A DNA stretch of 64,000 nucleotides from Streptomyces globosus (GCF_003325375.1 NZ_CP030862.1:809501-873500); one strand, 5' to 3'; positions 45,465 through 53,540 are shown, counted from the stretch's first letter. The notes: generated by a model from the letters alone, not told the origin. A program made the numbers and translations.

Positions 45465-45890
45465 GTGGCCGCGCGCAGACCGCCCGCCGGCCGCGGGCGC
45501 GGCCCCGGTTGCGGGCGCGGCGGTCCCGGCCGCATCCGCGCCGCGGCAGGCGACCGCGGGCAGGTCGCCGTCGAGTTCGCCGGGATGGTCCCGATGATCC
45601 TGCTGCTCGTCGCGGCGGTCTGGGAGTGCGTCCTCATCGGGTACGCCTTCTCCCTCGCCGGGAACGCGGCGGACGAGGCGGCCCGCGCGGGCGCCGTCAA
45701 GGGCGGCGCCGCGTGCGCGGCCGCCGCCGGCGAGCACATCGGCAGCGCCTGGGGCATGACAGCCGACTGCCGTGCGGAGGGCCGCCTGTACAAGGCGACC
45801 GTCAAGCTCGAAATCCCGGTGCTCCACCCGTCGCTGAGCTTCGGGTCCATCACCGGCGAGGCCGGCGCGGTGCGGGAGAAGGAGGACTAG
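45465..45890 (+). CDS. TadE-like minor pseudopilin
   Basis: This 141-residue protein starts at a GTG with a GGGAGGG ribosome site, three bases after cpaE. After a basic, Gly/Arg-rich leader it has AAGDRGQVAVEFAGMVPMIL, a prepilin-like site (cleavage expected after Gly of DRGQ, with Glu at +5) followed by one membrane helix and a small domain with two cysteines. This is the TadE/TadG pseudopilin pattern. It needs the prepilin peptidase encoded at 63217-63969. Confidence 0.78.
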   Translation: MAARRPPAGRGRGPGCGRGGPGRIRAAAGDRGQVAVEFAGMVPMILLLVAAVWECVLIGYAFSLAGNAADEAARAGAVKGGAACAAAAGEHIGSAWGMTADCRAEGRLYKATVKLEIPVLHPSLSFGSITGEAGAVREKED

Positions 45891-46301
45891 ATGCCCCGAC
45901 CCCGACCCCGACCCCGATCCCGACCCGGGTTCCCACTCCGGCCCCCCCGGCCCGGCGACCGCGGGCAGGTCGCCCTGGAGTACATCGGGTTCATCCCGAT
46001 CCTGCTGTTCGTCGCCCTGTGCGCGATCCAGCTCGGCTGGGTGGCGTACGTCCACGAGCAGGCCGACACCGCGGCGCGGACCGCCGCCCGCGCCGAGGCC
46101 CGCGAGCGCGGCACCGGGACCGCCGCCGGGGCGGCCGCCGTCCGGTCCGGGCTCGAACCGCGCGTCCAGGTCGCCGCCGACGCCGACGCCGTGACCGCCA
46201 CCGTCACCATCCCGATCACGTCCCTCGTGCCCGGCCTGTCCCTCGACGACGCCCGGGCGACGGCCGTGATGCCCAACGACGACCCGGAGGTCGGACCATG
46301 A
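45891..46301 (+). CDS. Second TadE-like minor pseudopilin
   Basis: This 136-residue protein begins at an ATG directly after the stop of the previous gene. Its N-terminus is a run of Pro-Arg pairs (PRPRPRPRSRPG) encoded by a CCCCGA-type 6-bp repeat. PGDRGQVALEYIGFIPILLF is the prepilin-like site and membrane helix, with Glu at +5 and Tyr at +6 as in Flp pilins. The rest is alanine-rich. Its stop overlaps the start of tadA (ATGA). The two adjacent TadE-like genes may be an ancient duplication. Confidence 0.78.
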   Translation: MPRPRPRPRSRPGFPLRPPRPGDRGQVALEYIGFIPILLFVALCAIQLGWVAYVHEQADTAARTAARAEARERGTGTAAGAAAVRSGLEPRVQVAADADAVTATVTIPITSLVPGLSLDDARATAVMPNDDPEVGP

Positions 46302-47635
46302 GCCTGCGTTCCCGGGTCGCCACACCCGACGACCGGCACGGCCCCCGCGAGGACGGCCTGCTGGTCTCCTCCTACCGCGCCAAGCTGCTGGAGGAGATCG
46401 ACCTCGCCGAGATGTCCGCCCTCGCCCCTGCCGAGCGGCGGGGCCGGCTGGAGCGCGTCCTCGGCCACATCATCAGCCGCGAGGGGCCCGTCCTCTCCAC
46501 CGCCGAACGGGCCCAGCTCATCCGCCGCGTCGTGGACGAGGCCCTCGGCCTCGGCGTCCTCGAACCGCTCCTGGAGGACCCGTCGATCTCCGAGATCATG
46601 GTCAACGGCCCCGACCAGATCTTCGTGGAGCGCGCCGGGCGGGTCGAGCAGCTCCCGCTCCGCTTCGCCTCGCACGAGCAGCTCATGCAGACCATCGAGC
46701 GCATCGTCTCCACCGTCAACCGGCGCGTGGACGAGGCCAACCCGATGGTCGACGCCCGTCTGCCCAGCGGGGAGCGCGTCAACGTCATCATCCCGCCGCT
46801 CTCCCTCACCGGCGCGACGCTGACCATCCGCCGCTTCCCGCGGGCCTTCACCCTGCACGAGATGATCTCCCTCGGCTCCCTCGACGAGCAGATGCTGATG
46901 CTGCTCGCCGGGCTGGTCCAGTCGAAGATGAACGTGATCGTCTCCGGCGCGACCGGCACCGGGAAGACCACCCTCCTCAACGCCCTCTCCGGCCTCATCC
47001 CGGACGGCGAGCGGATCATCACCATCGAGGACTCCGCCGAACTCCAGCTCCAGCAGGCACACGTCATCCGCCTGGAGTCCCGGCCCCCGAACGTCGAGGG
47101 CAAGGGCCAGATCACCATCCGCGACCTCGTACGCAACTCCCTGCGCATGCGCCCCGACCGCATCATCGTCGGCGAGGTCCGCGGCGGCGAGACCCTCGAC
47201 ATGCTCCAGGCCATGTCCACCGGCCACGACGGATCCCTCGCCACCGTCCACGCCAACAGCGCCGAGGACGCCCTCATGCGCCTGCAGACCCTCGCCTCCA
47301 TGTCCGAGGTCGAGGTCCCCTTCGAGGCCCTTCAGGACCAGATCAACAGCGCCGTCGACATCGTCGTCCAGCTCACCCGCTTCGGCGACGGCTCCCGCCG
47401 CGTCACCGAGATCGCCGTCCTCGACTCGCACGGCCGCGAACCCTTCCGCATCACCACCGTCTGCCGCTTCGCGGCCCGGCCGATGGGCGCCGACGGCCGC
47501 GTCCACGGCTGGTTCGAGTACCACCCCCTGCCGCGCCGCGTCGCGGACCGCCTCTACATGAACAACCAGCCGATCCCGCAGGCCTTCGGCGTCGCCACGT
47601 CGGACGACCAGCTCGCCACCCGGACAGCCCTGTGA
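46298..47635 (+). CDS. tadA: Secretion ATPase TadA/CpaF
   Basis: This 445-residue hexameric ATPase energises Tad pilus assembly. The N-terminal domain includes LLEDPSISEIMVNGPDQIFV and FVERAGRVEQLPLRF, the CpaF family pattern. Walker A is SGATGTGKTTLLNAL (about 217-231), the Asp box TIEDSAELQLQQAHVIRLE, Walker B RIIVGEVRGGETLDMLQAM, and the His box STGHDGSLATVHANS. The length is normal. The start overlaps the stop of the upstream TadE-like gene and the stop overlaps the tadB start (GTGA), so the genes are tightly coupled. Confidence 0.94.
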   Translation: MSLRSRVATPDDRHGPREDGLLVSSYRAKLLEEIDLAEMSALAPAERRGRLERVLGHIISREGPVLSTAERAQLIRRVVDEALGLGVLEPLLEDPSISEIMVNGPDQIFVERAGRVEQLPLRFASHEQLMQTIERIVSTVNRRVDEANPMVDARLPSGERVNVIIPPLSLTGATLTIRRFPRAFTLHEMISLGSLDEQMLMLLAGLVQSKMNVIVSGATGTGKTTLLNALSGLIPDGERIITIEDSAELQLQQAHVIRLESRPPNVEGKGQITIRDLVRNSLRMRPDRIIVGEVRGGETLDMLQAMSTGHDGSLATVHANSAEDALMRLQTLASMSEVEVPFEALQDQINSAVDIVVQLTRFGDGSRRVTEIAVLDSHGREPFRITTVCRFAARPMGADGRVHGWFEYHPLPRRVADRLYMNNQPIPQAFGVATSDDQLATRTAL

Positions 47636-48570
47636 ACCCACTCATCGCCGTCACGCTCGGCACCACCCTGCTGGCCTGCGTCCTCGTCATCGCGGGCGTC
47701 CACGTCTACCTCGCCGGCCGGGCCCAGCGCGCCGCCCTCATCGCCCGCCTCGCCTCCGACGGCGCCCCGGTGCCGGCCGGACGCCGCCGCCGCTTCCCCG
47801 GCGTCGACCGCCGACTGCGCGGGACGGCTCTCGGGCGGCGCATCGAGCGCAAGCTGGCCGTCACCGGCCTCGACCTCACCCCCGGCGAGTTCTTCGTCTA
47901 CATGCTGATGTCCGTCGCCGGGATCTGGCTCCTCGCGGCGAGCTTGCTCGCCCCCTTCTTCGGCCCCGTCGCAGGCCTCGTCGGCCTGTGGGCGGCGGGC
48001 GCCTTCCTCGACTGGCAGCGCGCCCGGCGCACCGAGCGGTTCATCAACCAGCTTCCCGAACTCGCCCGCATCCTCGCCAACGCCACCCAGGCCGGACTCG
48101 CCCTGCGCACCGCCATCGCCATGGCCGCGGAGGAGCTCGAAGCGCCCGCCGGGGAGGAGCTGGCCCGCGTCGCCGACCGCCTCGCCGTCGGCCACTCCAT
48201 CGAGGAGTCCCTCGGCGAGATCGCCGAACGGCTTCCCTCCCGCGAGCTCGTCGTCCTCGTCTCCACCCTGGTCCTCTCGGCCCGGGCCGGCGGCGCGCTC
48301 GTCGGCTCGCTGCGGAACCTGACGGTCACCCTGGAGCAGCGCAAGGAGACGCGGCGCGAGATCCGCACCCAGCTCTCCCAGGTCACCGTCACCGCCTACC
48401 TGGTCCCTGCGATCGGCCTGGGCTCCCTGCTGCTGGTGAACCTGATGATGCCCGGCGCACTGGACCGGATGACCGGCGCGTTCCTCGGCCAGAGCGCCGT
48501 GCTCGTCGCACTCGGCCTGTTCACCCTCGGGTTCGTGCTGATCCGCCGCCTATCGAAGATCGACGTGTGA
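47632..48570 (+). CDS. tadB: Tad pilus inner-membrane platform protein TadB
   Basis: This 312-residue membrane protein has membrane helices at the N-terminus, near 85-120, and two at the C-terminus, with a T2SF/GspF-type cytoplasmic domain between: LPELARILANATQAGLALRT and GHSIEESLGEIAERLPSREL are typical. The GTG overlaps the tadA stop. With TadC it should make the platform on which the TadA ATPase works. Confidence 0.9.
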   Translation: MNPLIAVTLGTTLLACVLVIAGVHVYLAGRAQRAALIARLASDGAPVPAGRRRRFPGVDRRLRGTALGRRIERKLAVTGLDLTPGEFFVYMLMSVAGIWLLAASLLAPFFGPVAGLVGLWAAGAFLDWQRARRTERFINQLPELARILANATQAGLALRTAIAMAAEELEAPAGEELARVADRLAVGHSIEESLGEIAERLPSRELVVLVSTLVLSARAGGALVGSLRNLTVTLEQRKETRREIRTQLSQVTVTAYLVPAIGLGSLLLVNLMMPGALDRMTGAFLGQSAVLVALGLFTLGFVLIRRLSKIDV

Positions 48571-48586
48571 GGGGGAGCGAGCCGAC

Positions 48587-49480
48587 GTGACCGCCCTGCT
48601 GCTGGCCCTGGCCCTCGGAGCCTCCGTCCTCGGGATCTTCCACGGCATCCGGCTCTACCGGGCCGAGACGAAACTCCCGTCCGACCTGGCGCTCGCCCTG
48701 GAGGTCGGCGCCACCCGCACCACCGCCGTCGGCTCCGCCGTCGACCGGCTGGGCATCCGCTGGGCGCCGCTCGTGCTGCGCCTGATGGGGCCCGCCCGCG
48801 TGGCACGCAAACGCCGCCAGATCGACATGGCGGGCAACCCCGCCGGCCTCACCATCGACCGCTACGCGGCCCGCCGCGCCGTCTACGGCTTCCTCGGCGC
48901 CGTCGGCGCGTTCGCGATGCTGCTGAACGGGCAGCTCGTACCCGCGCTGCTGATGGTCGCCTTCGGCCTGTTCTGGATCGAGGCCGGACTGTGGTCGGCG
49001 ATGCGGATGCGCCGCGACCACATCGAGCGGACCCTGCCCGACTTCCTCGATGTCCTCGCCGTCGTCGTCAGCGCCGGCCTCGGCTTCCGGCAGGCCCTGG
49101 AACGCGTCGCGGAGAAGTACGACGGCCCCTGGTCGGACGAGATCCGCATCACCCTCCAGCAGATGGACATGGGCGTCAGCCGCCGCCAGGCCTTCGACGA
49201 ACTGCGCCGCCGCAACGACTCCGAACAGGTCGCCCAGTTCGTCACCGCCCTCCAGCAGGGCGAGGAACTCGGCTCCCCGATCGTGGACACCCTGATCGCC
49301 ATCGCCGAGGACATGCGCCGCACCGACGCCCAGAACGCCCGCCGCCGCGCCGCCCGCGCCGTCCCCAAGGCCACCTTCGCGGTGACCATGTTCATGCTGC
49401 CCGGGACGCTGATCCTGCTCGTGTGCGGGTTCGTGTACGGGGCCGACGTCGACTTCGGCGCGCTGCTCGGAGGCGGCTGA
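48587..49480 (+). CDS. tadC: Tad pilus inner-membrane platform protein TadC
   Basis: This 297-residue protein is the second GspF-type platform protein: membrane helices at the N-terminus, about 85-125 and the C-terminus, and the cytoplasmic DFLDVLAVVVSAGLGFRQAL and ELGSPIVDTLIAIAEDMRR segments of the T2SF family. The GTG has a GGGGGAG site about nine bases upstream. The stop and the following ATG share one base (TGATG). Confidence 0.9.
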   Translation: MTALLLALALGASVLGIFHGIRLYRAETKLPSDLALALEVGATRTTAVGSAVDRLGIRWAPLVLRLMGPARVARKRRQIDMAGNPAGLTIDRYAARRAVYGFLGAVGAFAMLLNGQLVPALLMVAFGLFWIEAGLWSAMRMRRDHIERTLPDFLDVLAVVVSAGLGFRQALERVAEKYDGPWSDEIRITLQQMDMGVSRRQAFDELRRRNDSEQVAQFVTALQQGEELGSPIVDTLIAIAEDMRRTDAQNARRRAARAVPKATFAVTMFMLPGTLILLVCGFVYGADVDFGALLGGG

Positions 49481-50166
49481 TGGCAGCGCTGAGCGTCCTC
49501 ATCGCCGACGGCAACCCCGTCGTCCGCGCCGGCCTCGCCGCCCTCCTCGGCGCGGCGGGCGGCTTCGAGATCACCGCCGAGGCCGCCGACGGCCGTGAAG
49601 CCCTCAGCCTCACCCGCCGCCACGCCCCGGACGTCGTCCTGCTCGACGTCCGCATGCCCGGAGTCGACGGCATCTCGGCCCTCCCGCACCTGGTGCGGCT
49701 GGCGCCGGTGCTGATGCTGACGTACAGCCGCGAGGCCGAAATCATCCGGGAAACGCTCCTGCTGGGCGCCGGCGGCTACCTGGTGCACGGCGAATTCACG
49801 GCGGACGACCTGGTCCGGGCGGTCCGCGACGTCCGCGAGGGCCGCGCCCACTTCACGCCGACGGCCGCCGACGCGCTCCTCGCGGAACTCCGCGCCTCTT
49901 CGCAACCGCAACGAACTGTGGCACAGTTTCCGGAGCGGCTGCACAACTCTGTTCTGTTCGGGCTGAGTTCGCGGGAGGCGGAGATCATGGACCTGATCGC
50001 GTCCGGAATGAGCAACCAGCAGATCGCGGCCGCGTGCTTCATCAGCGAGAAGACGGTCAAGAACCACATCAACCGCATCTTCGCCAAGCTCCACAGCACC
50101 ACCCGCAGCGAGGCGATAGCCCGCTGGCTGGGAACCGCCCGACCGGGGGTGACGGGACGTGGCTAG
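49480..50166 (+). CDS. Response regulator with LuxR-type DNA-binding domain
   Basis: This 228-residue protein has a receiver domain with the phospho-acceptor D56 in VVLLDVRMPG, the acidic pocket Asp in LIADGNPVVRAG, Thr in LMLTYSREAE and a GGYLVHGE segment. A LuxR/NarL helix-turn-helix follows at about 165-225 (GLSSREAEIMDLIASGMSNQ, EKTVKNHINRIFAKL). It is coupled to tadC. No histidine kinase is present in the window, so it is an orphan within the pilus operon and may regulate flp just downstream. Confidence 0.88.
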   Translation: MAALSVLIADGNPVVRAGLAALLGAAGGFEITAEAADGREALSLTRRHAPDVVLLDVRMPGVDGISALPHLVRLAPVLMLTYSREAEIIRETLLLGAGGYLVHGEFTADDLVRAVRDVREGRAHFTPTAADALLAELRASSQPQRTVAQFPERLHNSVLFGLSSREAEIMDLIASGMSNQQIAAACFISEKTVKNHINRIFAKLHSTTRSEAIARWLGTARPGVTGRG

Positions 50167-50276
50167 ACACCGCGCACAGTGGGTCCGCAATTGGGCCCCG
50201 GGACCCTTGGTGACGAACCGTAACGCGCCGTACGGTCCGCAGACCGACAGCGCCACCGGACCGGGAGGGACCCCTC

Positions 50277-50477
50277 ATGATGCAGAGCACCCTGGCGCGG
50301 ATGCGGAAGCGGTACACCACGCCCCGAACCCGCGACCGCGGCCAGACGGCCTTCGAGTACCTGGGAATCATCCTCGTGGTGGTGGTCATCATCGGCGCGA
50401 TCGTGGGCACGGGCATCGGGCAGGCCATCACCAACCGGATCGCAACGGCAGTGGCGGCGGTTACTGCGGGCAAGTGA
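50277..50477 (+). CDS. flp: Flp pilin
   Basis: This 66-residue prepilin has a basic leader of 22 residues ending in RTRDRG, cleavage expected before QTAFEYLGIILVVVVIIGAI (Glu at +5, Tyr at +6), and a single hydrophobic helix. This is the Flp-type motif. The ATG at 50277 has GGGAGGG seven bases upstream, a strong site for a major subunit. The 110-base gap before it includes an inverted repeat (GGGTCC at 50181-50186 with GGACCC at 50201-50206), so flp may have its own promoter and be transcribed more than the assembly genes. Confidence 0.88.
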   Translation: MMQSTLARMRKRYTTPRTRDRGQTAFEYLGIILVVVVIIGAIVGTGIGQAITNRIATAVAAVTAGK

Positions 50478-51130
50478 GAGGTCGGTCCCGGGACCGGGGG
50501 CAGGCCTTTCCGATTTACATCGTCGCCATCGTCGGCATGCTCTTTGCTGCGCTTGCCTTCTTCGCCGTGGGCCAAGCAGCGTTAACGCGCAGCGACGCGC
50601 AAGGGGCAGCCGACGCGGCCGCCCTGGCGGCAGCCGGTGATGCACGAGATCACCTGCTGCCCGGTCTGGAAATCGCCACGTTGCGTGCTGCTGACTGGGA
50701 GAGGGTCCTCGAAGGCGACCTGCTCAGCAGTGCAGGCGCATGTGAGCAGGCCCACCGTTTCGCCGAGCGGAACAATGCGGTTGCGACATGTACTCAGGCG
50801 CAGCTGCGGTTTTCCGTCGAGGTGACGACCAATGGGACTGTCGGACAGTCAGTCATCCCGGGGACCAGTGGCCTGCACGGGCAGGCGAGGGCTACCGCTG
50901 CCATCGAACCCCGTTGCAGCCTCGCAGCTGCTCCGAGTCCTGAGCCCTCCGCCACTCCGAGTCCGTCCGGCACCGCAGGCCCCGGCTCCGGCGCCACGAC
51001 GCGCCCGTCGCAGCCGCGCACGGTGAGGTTCAAGTGCAAGGGCGGTGCATCCGTGGAGCTGGATACCGCCAAGGGCGACCTGTGGCGCAAGGTGGCAAAG
51101 AGCCTGTTCGACGTGCGCCTGGTTGATTGA
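50474..51130 (+). CDS. TadG-like pilus-associated protein
   Basis: This 218-residue protein starts with a GTG overlapping the flp stop (GTGA). After SRDRGQ, the same element as in the pilin and both TadE-like proteins, it has a hydrophobic helix (AFPIYIVAIVGMLFAALAFF) and then AALTRSDAQGAADAAALAAA, typical of TadG/TadE N-termini. The Glu at +5 is missing. A Pro/Ser/Thr-rich linker (residues 155-185) leads to a short C-terminal part with cysteine. Codon use from here to about 51,740 is less GC-rich than in the neighbouring pilus genes. Confidence 0.72.
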   Translation: MRGRSRDRGQAFPIYIVAIVGMLFAALAFFAVGQAALTRSDAQGAADAAALAAAGDARDHLLPGLEIATLRAADWERVLEGDLLSSAGACEQAHRFAERNNAVATCTQAQLRFSVEVTTNGTVGQSVIPGTSGLHGQARATAAIEPRCSLAAAPSPEPSATPSPSGTAGPGSGATTRPSQPRTVRFKCKGGASVELDTAKGDLWRKVAKSLFDVRLVD

Positions 51131-51158
51131 CAGCAGACGAGACAAGGAAGCGGCATTG

Positions 51159-51743
51159 ATGAGCACTCGGCATTCGGCGAGAGTCCGTGGGGCAGCGGCT
51201 GCGGTGATCGCAGCCGCCTTGGTGACCACGGCTGTGGGCTGCGGCCAGAGCGGCGGTGACGACTCCAAGGCACAACAGCCGTCTCCCTCGTCGAAGCCAC
51301 ATGATGTCCAGCCCAATGCGTCGAACGGGAGTCCTGCTCCGAAACCGACGGAGGTTCTGGGTACGGTCAACGGCGAGAATGGCGTGATTCTCACGATCAA
51401 CTCGGCTGCAAGGGACGCCGGAGGCTTCCTGACCGTCAGTGGGGAGCTGAAGAACACCGGCAGCCAGGCATTTGCGAGCACCGCCGCTTGGCGAGGCAAC
51501 GAGCTAAACAGCAGCGGAGCATCGGTCGCGGGAGTCACTCTGGTCGACAAGGCCGGCAAGAAGCGGTACTACGTGCTTCGCGACACTGAGGGCAGGTGTC
51601 TGTGCACGACAGGGCTGACGGTCATCGAGGCCGGTCAGACGGTGCCGTTCTTCGCGCAGTTCCCGGCTCCGCCGGCCAGCACGACCGAGGTCGAGTTCAA
51701 CCTCCCGACGTTCGCCTCGGCGACGATCAAGATTTCCGGGTGA
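51159..51743 (+). CDS. Putative lipoprotein in the pilus operon
   Basis: This 194-residue protein has a signal peptide and a lipobox-like end (VTTAVGCGQ, cysteine as the likely lipidation site), a Ser/Pro/Gln linker, and a beta-sandwich-like domain with GFLTVSGELKNTGSQAF and a CLC pair (GRCLCTTG). This looks like an extracellular DUF4352-like or immunoglobulin-like fold, though the family is not certain. AAGGAAG lies about ten bases before the ATG. It is 28 bases after the TadG-like gene and four bases before the OmpA-domain gene, so it belongs to the same transcription unit. Confidence 0.7.
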   Translation: MSTRHSARVRGAAAAVIAAALVTTAVGCGQSGGDDSKAQQPSPSSKPHDVQPNASNGSPAPKPTEVLGTVNGENGVILTINSAARDAGGFLTVSGELKNTGSQAFASTAAWRGNELNSSGASVAGVTLVDKAGKKRYYVLRDTEGRCLCTTGLTVIEAGQTVPFFAQFPAPPASTTEVEFNLPTFASATIKISG

Positions 51744-51747
51744 CCCC

Positions 51748-52410
51748 ATGACGACACGCCACCGCGTCGCCGCGTCAGCAGCCCTGATCGGCATGCTCAT
51801 GGCCGGATTCCAAGCCGCCGGCATCGGCGTCGGCACGGCCGCCGCCGACGACGTCAAGCCGTCCGCCCCGCCCGGCACGGAGCCCTCCGCCGCGGCCCCC
51901 GTCCCCATCGACTCCCAGGCCCCGGGCCTGAAGATCCCCCAGGGCGGGACGCTCGCGCCCGTCAAGGTGCTCGACATCGCCGAGGTCGTCGAGGACCTCG
52001 GTGGCGAGCAGCGCCGCCAGGAGACCAACCAGACCGTCATGATGGCCCTCCAGTCGGAGGTCCTCTTCCCCGAGAACAGCGCCGTCTTCAACGCGGCCGC
52101 CGCCGCCCGGATACAGGCCATCGCGCAGGAGATCAACACCCAGAAGGCCGTCCGCATCCGCGTCTTCGGCTTCACCGACGACCAGGGCAGTTACGAGCAC
52201 GGCCAGGTGCTGTCCAAGCAGCGTGCGGACGCCGTGCAGGCCGAGCTGGCGAAGACGGTCACCGTCCCCGGCGTGGTCTACGACGTCCGCGGCTACAGCG
52301 AGGACTACCCGATCGCGGACAACAGCACGGAGGAAGGCCGCAAGAAGAACCGCCGGGTCGAGATCACCTTCCCCCGCAGCACCGGCTCCGGCGCCGTCAC
52401 CGGCGGTTAG
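51748..52410 (+). CDS. Secreted OmpA-family peptidoglycan-binding protein
   Basis: This 220-residue protein has a signal peptide (RHRVAASAALIGMLMAGFQA, then TAAA) and a C-terminal OmpA/MotB-type domain: VLFPENSAVFNAAAAARIQA, RVFGFTDDQGSYEHGQVLSK with the diaminopimelate-binding Asp region, and NRRVEITF with the conserved Arg. In a bacterium without an outer membrane it should bind cell-wall peptidoglycan, perhaps fixing the pilus where it crosses the wall. It is the last gene of the Tad operon. Its stop overlaps by four bases the convergent TetR gene's stop. Confidence 0.83.
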   Translation: MTTRHRVAASAALIGMLMAGFQAAGIGVGTAAADDVKPSAPPGTEPSAAAPVPIDSQAPGLKIPQGGTLAPVKVLDIAEVVEDLGGEQRRQETNQTVMMALQSEVLFPENSAVFNAAAAARIQAIAQEINTQKAVRIRVFGFTDDQGSYEHGQVLSKQRADAVQAELAKTVTVPGVVYDVRGYSEDYPIADNSTEEGRKKNRRVEITFPRSTGSGAVTGG

Positions 52411-52970
52411 CCGGCACGGCCGTCCGCCGCCCGCAGGAGGGCCGCGGCGGTGGCAGCCGCGCGGCGGGCGGGTTCGGGGCCGGGAGCGAGGGCGGCCACC
52501 GCCGTCGCGCCCTCGACCAGGATCAGGAGCTGCTCGGCCAGCTCCCCGCGGTCCGGCCCTGGCGGGAGGGCGTCCGCCAGCAGCGCTCGCAGTTCCGCCT
52601 TGTGGCGGCGTACGGGGTCCAGGACCGCGGCCGGGCCGCCCGCGCCGAGTTCGCCGTACGCGTTCAGGAACGCGCACCCGCGGAACCCCGGCTCCGAGAA
52701 CCATGCGGCCAGCCAGTCGAAGACGGCGGCCACCGGATCGGCGGGGGCCGCTGTGACCGCCGCCCGCAGGCTGCCGGTCCAGCGCCGGTCGCGCCGCTCC
52801 AGGTAGCCGGCGACCAGTGCCTCCTTCGCGGGGAACAGCCTGTAGAGCCGCTTCAGCGGTACCCCGGACTCCGCGCGGATGCGGTCCATGCCGACGGCCT
52901 GGATGCCCTCTGCGTAGAACAGCGCCTCCGCCGCGTCGAGCAGCCGGGTGCGGGCCTCTTCGTCGTCCAT
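52407..52970 (-). CDS. TetR-family repressor
   Basis: This 187-residue protein has the TetR N-terminal helix-turn-helix (ARTRLLDAAEALFYAEGIQA, then GVPLKRLYRLFPAKEALVAG) and a C-terminal ligand-binding domain with CAFLNAYGEL, as in AcrR/YxaF-like proteins. It is divergent from the DUF1348 gene, and two near-identical 16-base palindromes lie in the 150-base space between them, so it is likely to repress that gene and itself. The stop overlaps the OmpA gene's stop tail to tail. Confidence 0.9.
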   Translation of the reverse strand: MDDEEARTRLLDAAEALFYAEGIQAVGMDRIRAESGVPLKRLYRLFPAKEALVAGYLERRDRRWTGSLRAAVTAAPADPVAAVFDWLAAWFSEPGFRGCAFLNAYGELGAGGPAAVLDPVRRHKAELRALLADALPPGPDRGELAEQLLILVEGATAVAALAPGPEPARRAAATAAALLRAADGRAG

Positions 52971-53001
52971 GGCGGCAGCGTAACCCAGTCCCCCTTGCGC
53001 T

Positions 53002-53017
53002 GAGAACGATCGTTCTC
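53002..53017. promoter_or_regulatory. TetR operator 1
   Basis: GAGAACGATCGTTCTC is a perfect 16-base palindrome in the divergent TetR/DUF1348 promoter region, 31 bases upstream of the TetR start. Confidence 0.8.
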
Positions 53018-53034
53018 TAGCGTTGCGCCTGACC

Positions 53035-53050
53035 GAGAACGACCGTTCTC
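53035..53050. promoter_or_regulatory. TetR operator 2
   Basis: GAGAACGACCGTTCTC matches operator 1 except at one central position. Its centre is 33 bases from that of operator 1, about three helical turns, so two dimers would bind the same face of the DNA. Confidence 0.8.
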
Positions 53051-53120
53051 AGCTTTGTGTGCGCCCCTGCCCCGCGCCGGCGGCCTTCCGCTGCCGCGCC
53101 CTTGCCGAGAGGTGACCGCC

Positions 53121-53540
53121 GTGACCGACGCCGTCCGCCCGCCCCTGCCGCCCTTCACCGAGGAGTCCGCGCGCGCAAAGGTGCAGGCCGCCGAGGACGC
53201 CTGGAACAGCCGCGACCCCGAGCGGGTCGCCCTCGCCTACACGGAGGACTCCGTCTGGCGCAACCGCGACCGCTTCCTCACCGGCCGCGCCGAGATCCGC
53301 GCCTTCCTCGCGGACAAGTGGAGTCGAGAGCTCGACTACCGGCTCCGCAAGGAGCTGTGGGCGTACACGGGCCACCGGATCTCCGTCCGCTTCGAGTACG
53401 AGTGGCACGACGCCGACGGCCGCTGGTGGCGCAGCCACGGCAACGAGCAGTGGGAGTTCGACGCCAACGGCCTGATGTCCCGCCGCGAGGCCAGCATCAA
53501 CGACGTCCCGATCCGCGAGGCGGACCGGCGCCTGCACTGA
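53121..53540 (+). CDS. DUF1348 / NTF2-like protein
   Basis: This 139-residue protein has the SnoaL/NTF2-like cone fold of the DUF1348 family: [20 protein letters not shown], then [20 protein letters not shown] and the Trp-rich [19 protein letters not shown]. No catalytic residues can be assigned; relatives bind small molecules or act as isomerases. The GTG has GAGAGGTG upstream. It is divergent from a TetR repressor with a double operator, so it is probably induced by that repressor's ligand. Confidence 0.85.
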   Translation: MTDAVRPPLPPFTEESARAKVQAAEDAWNSRDPERVALAYTEDSVWRNRDRFLTGRAEIRAFLADKWSRELDYRLRKELWAYTGHRISVRFEYEWHDADGRWWRSHGNEQWEFDANGLMSRREASINDVPIREADRRLH

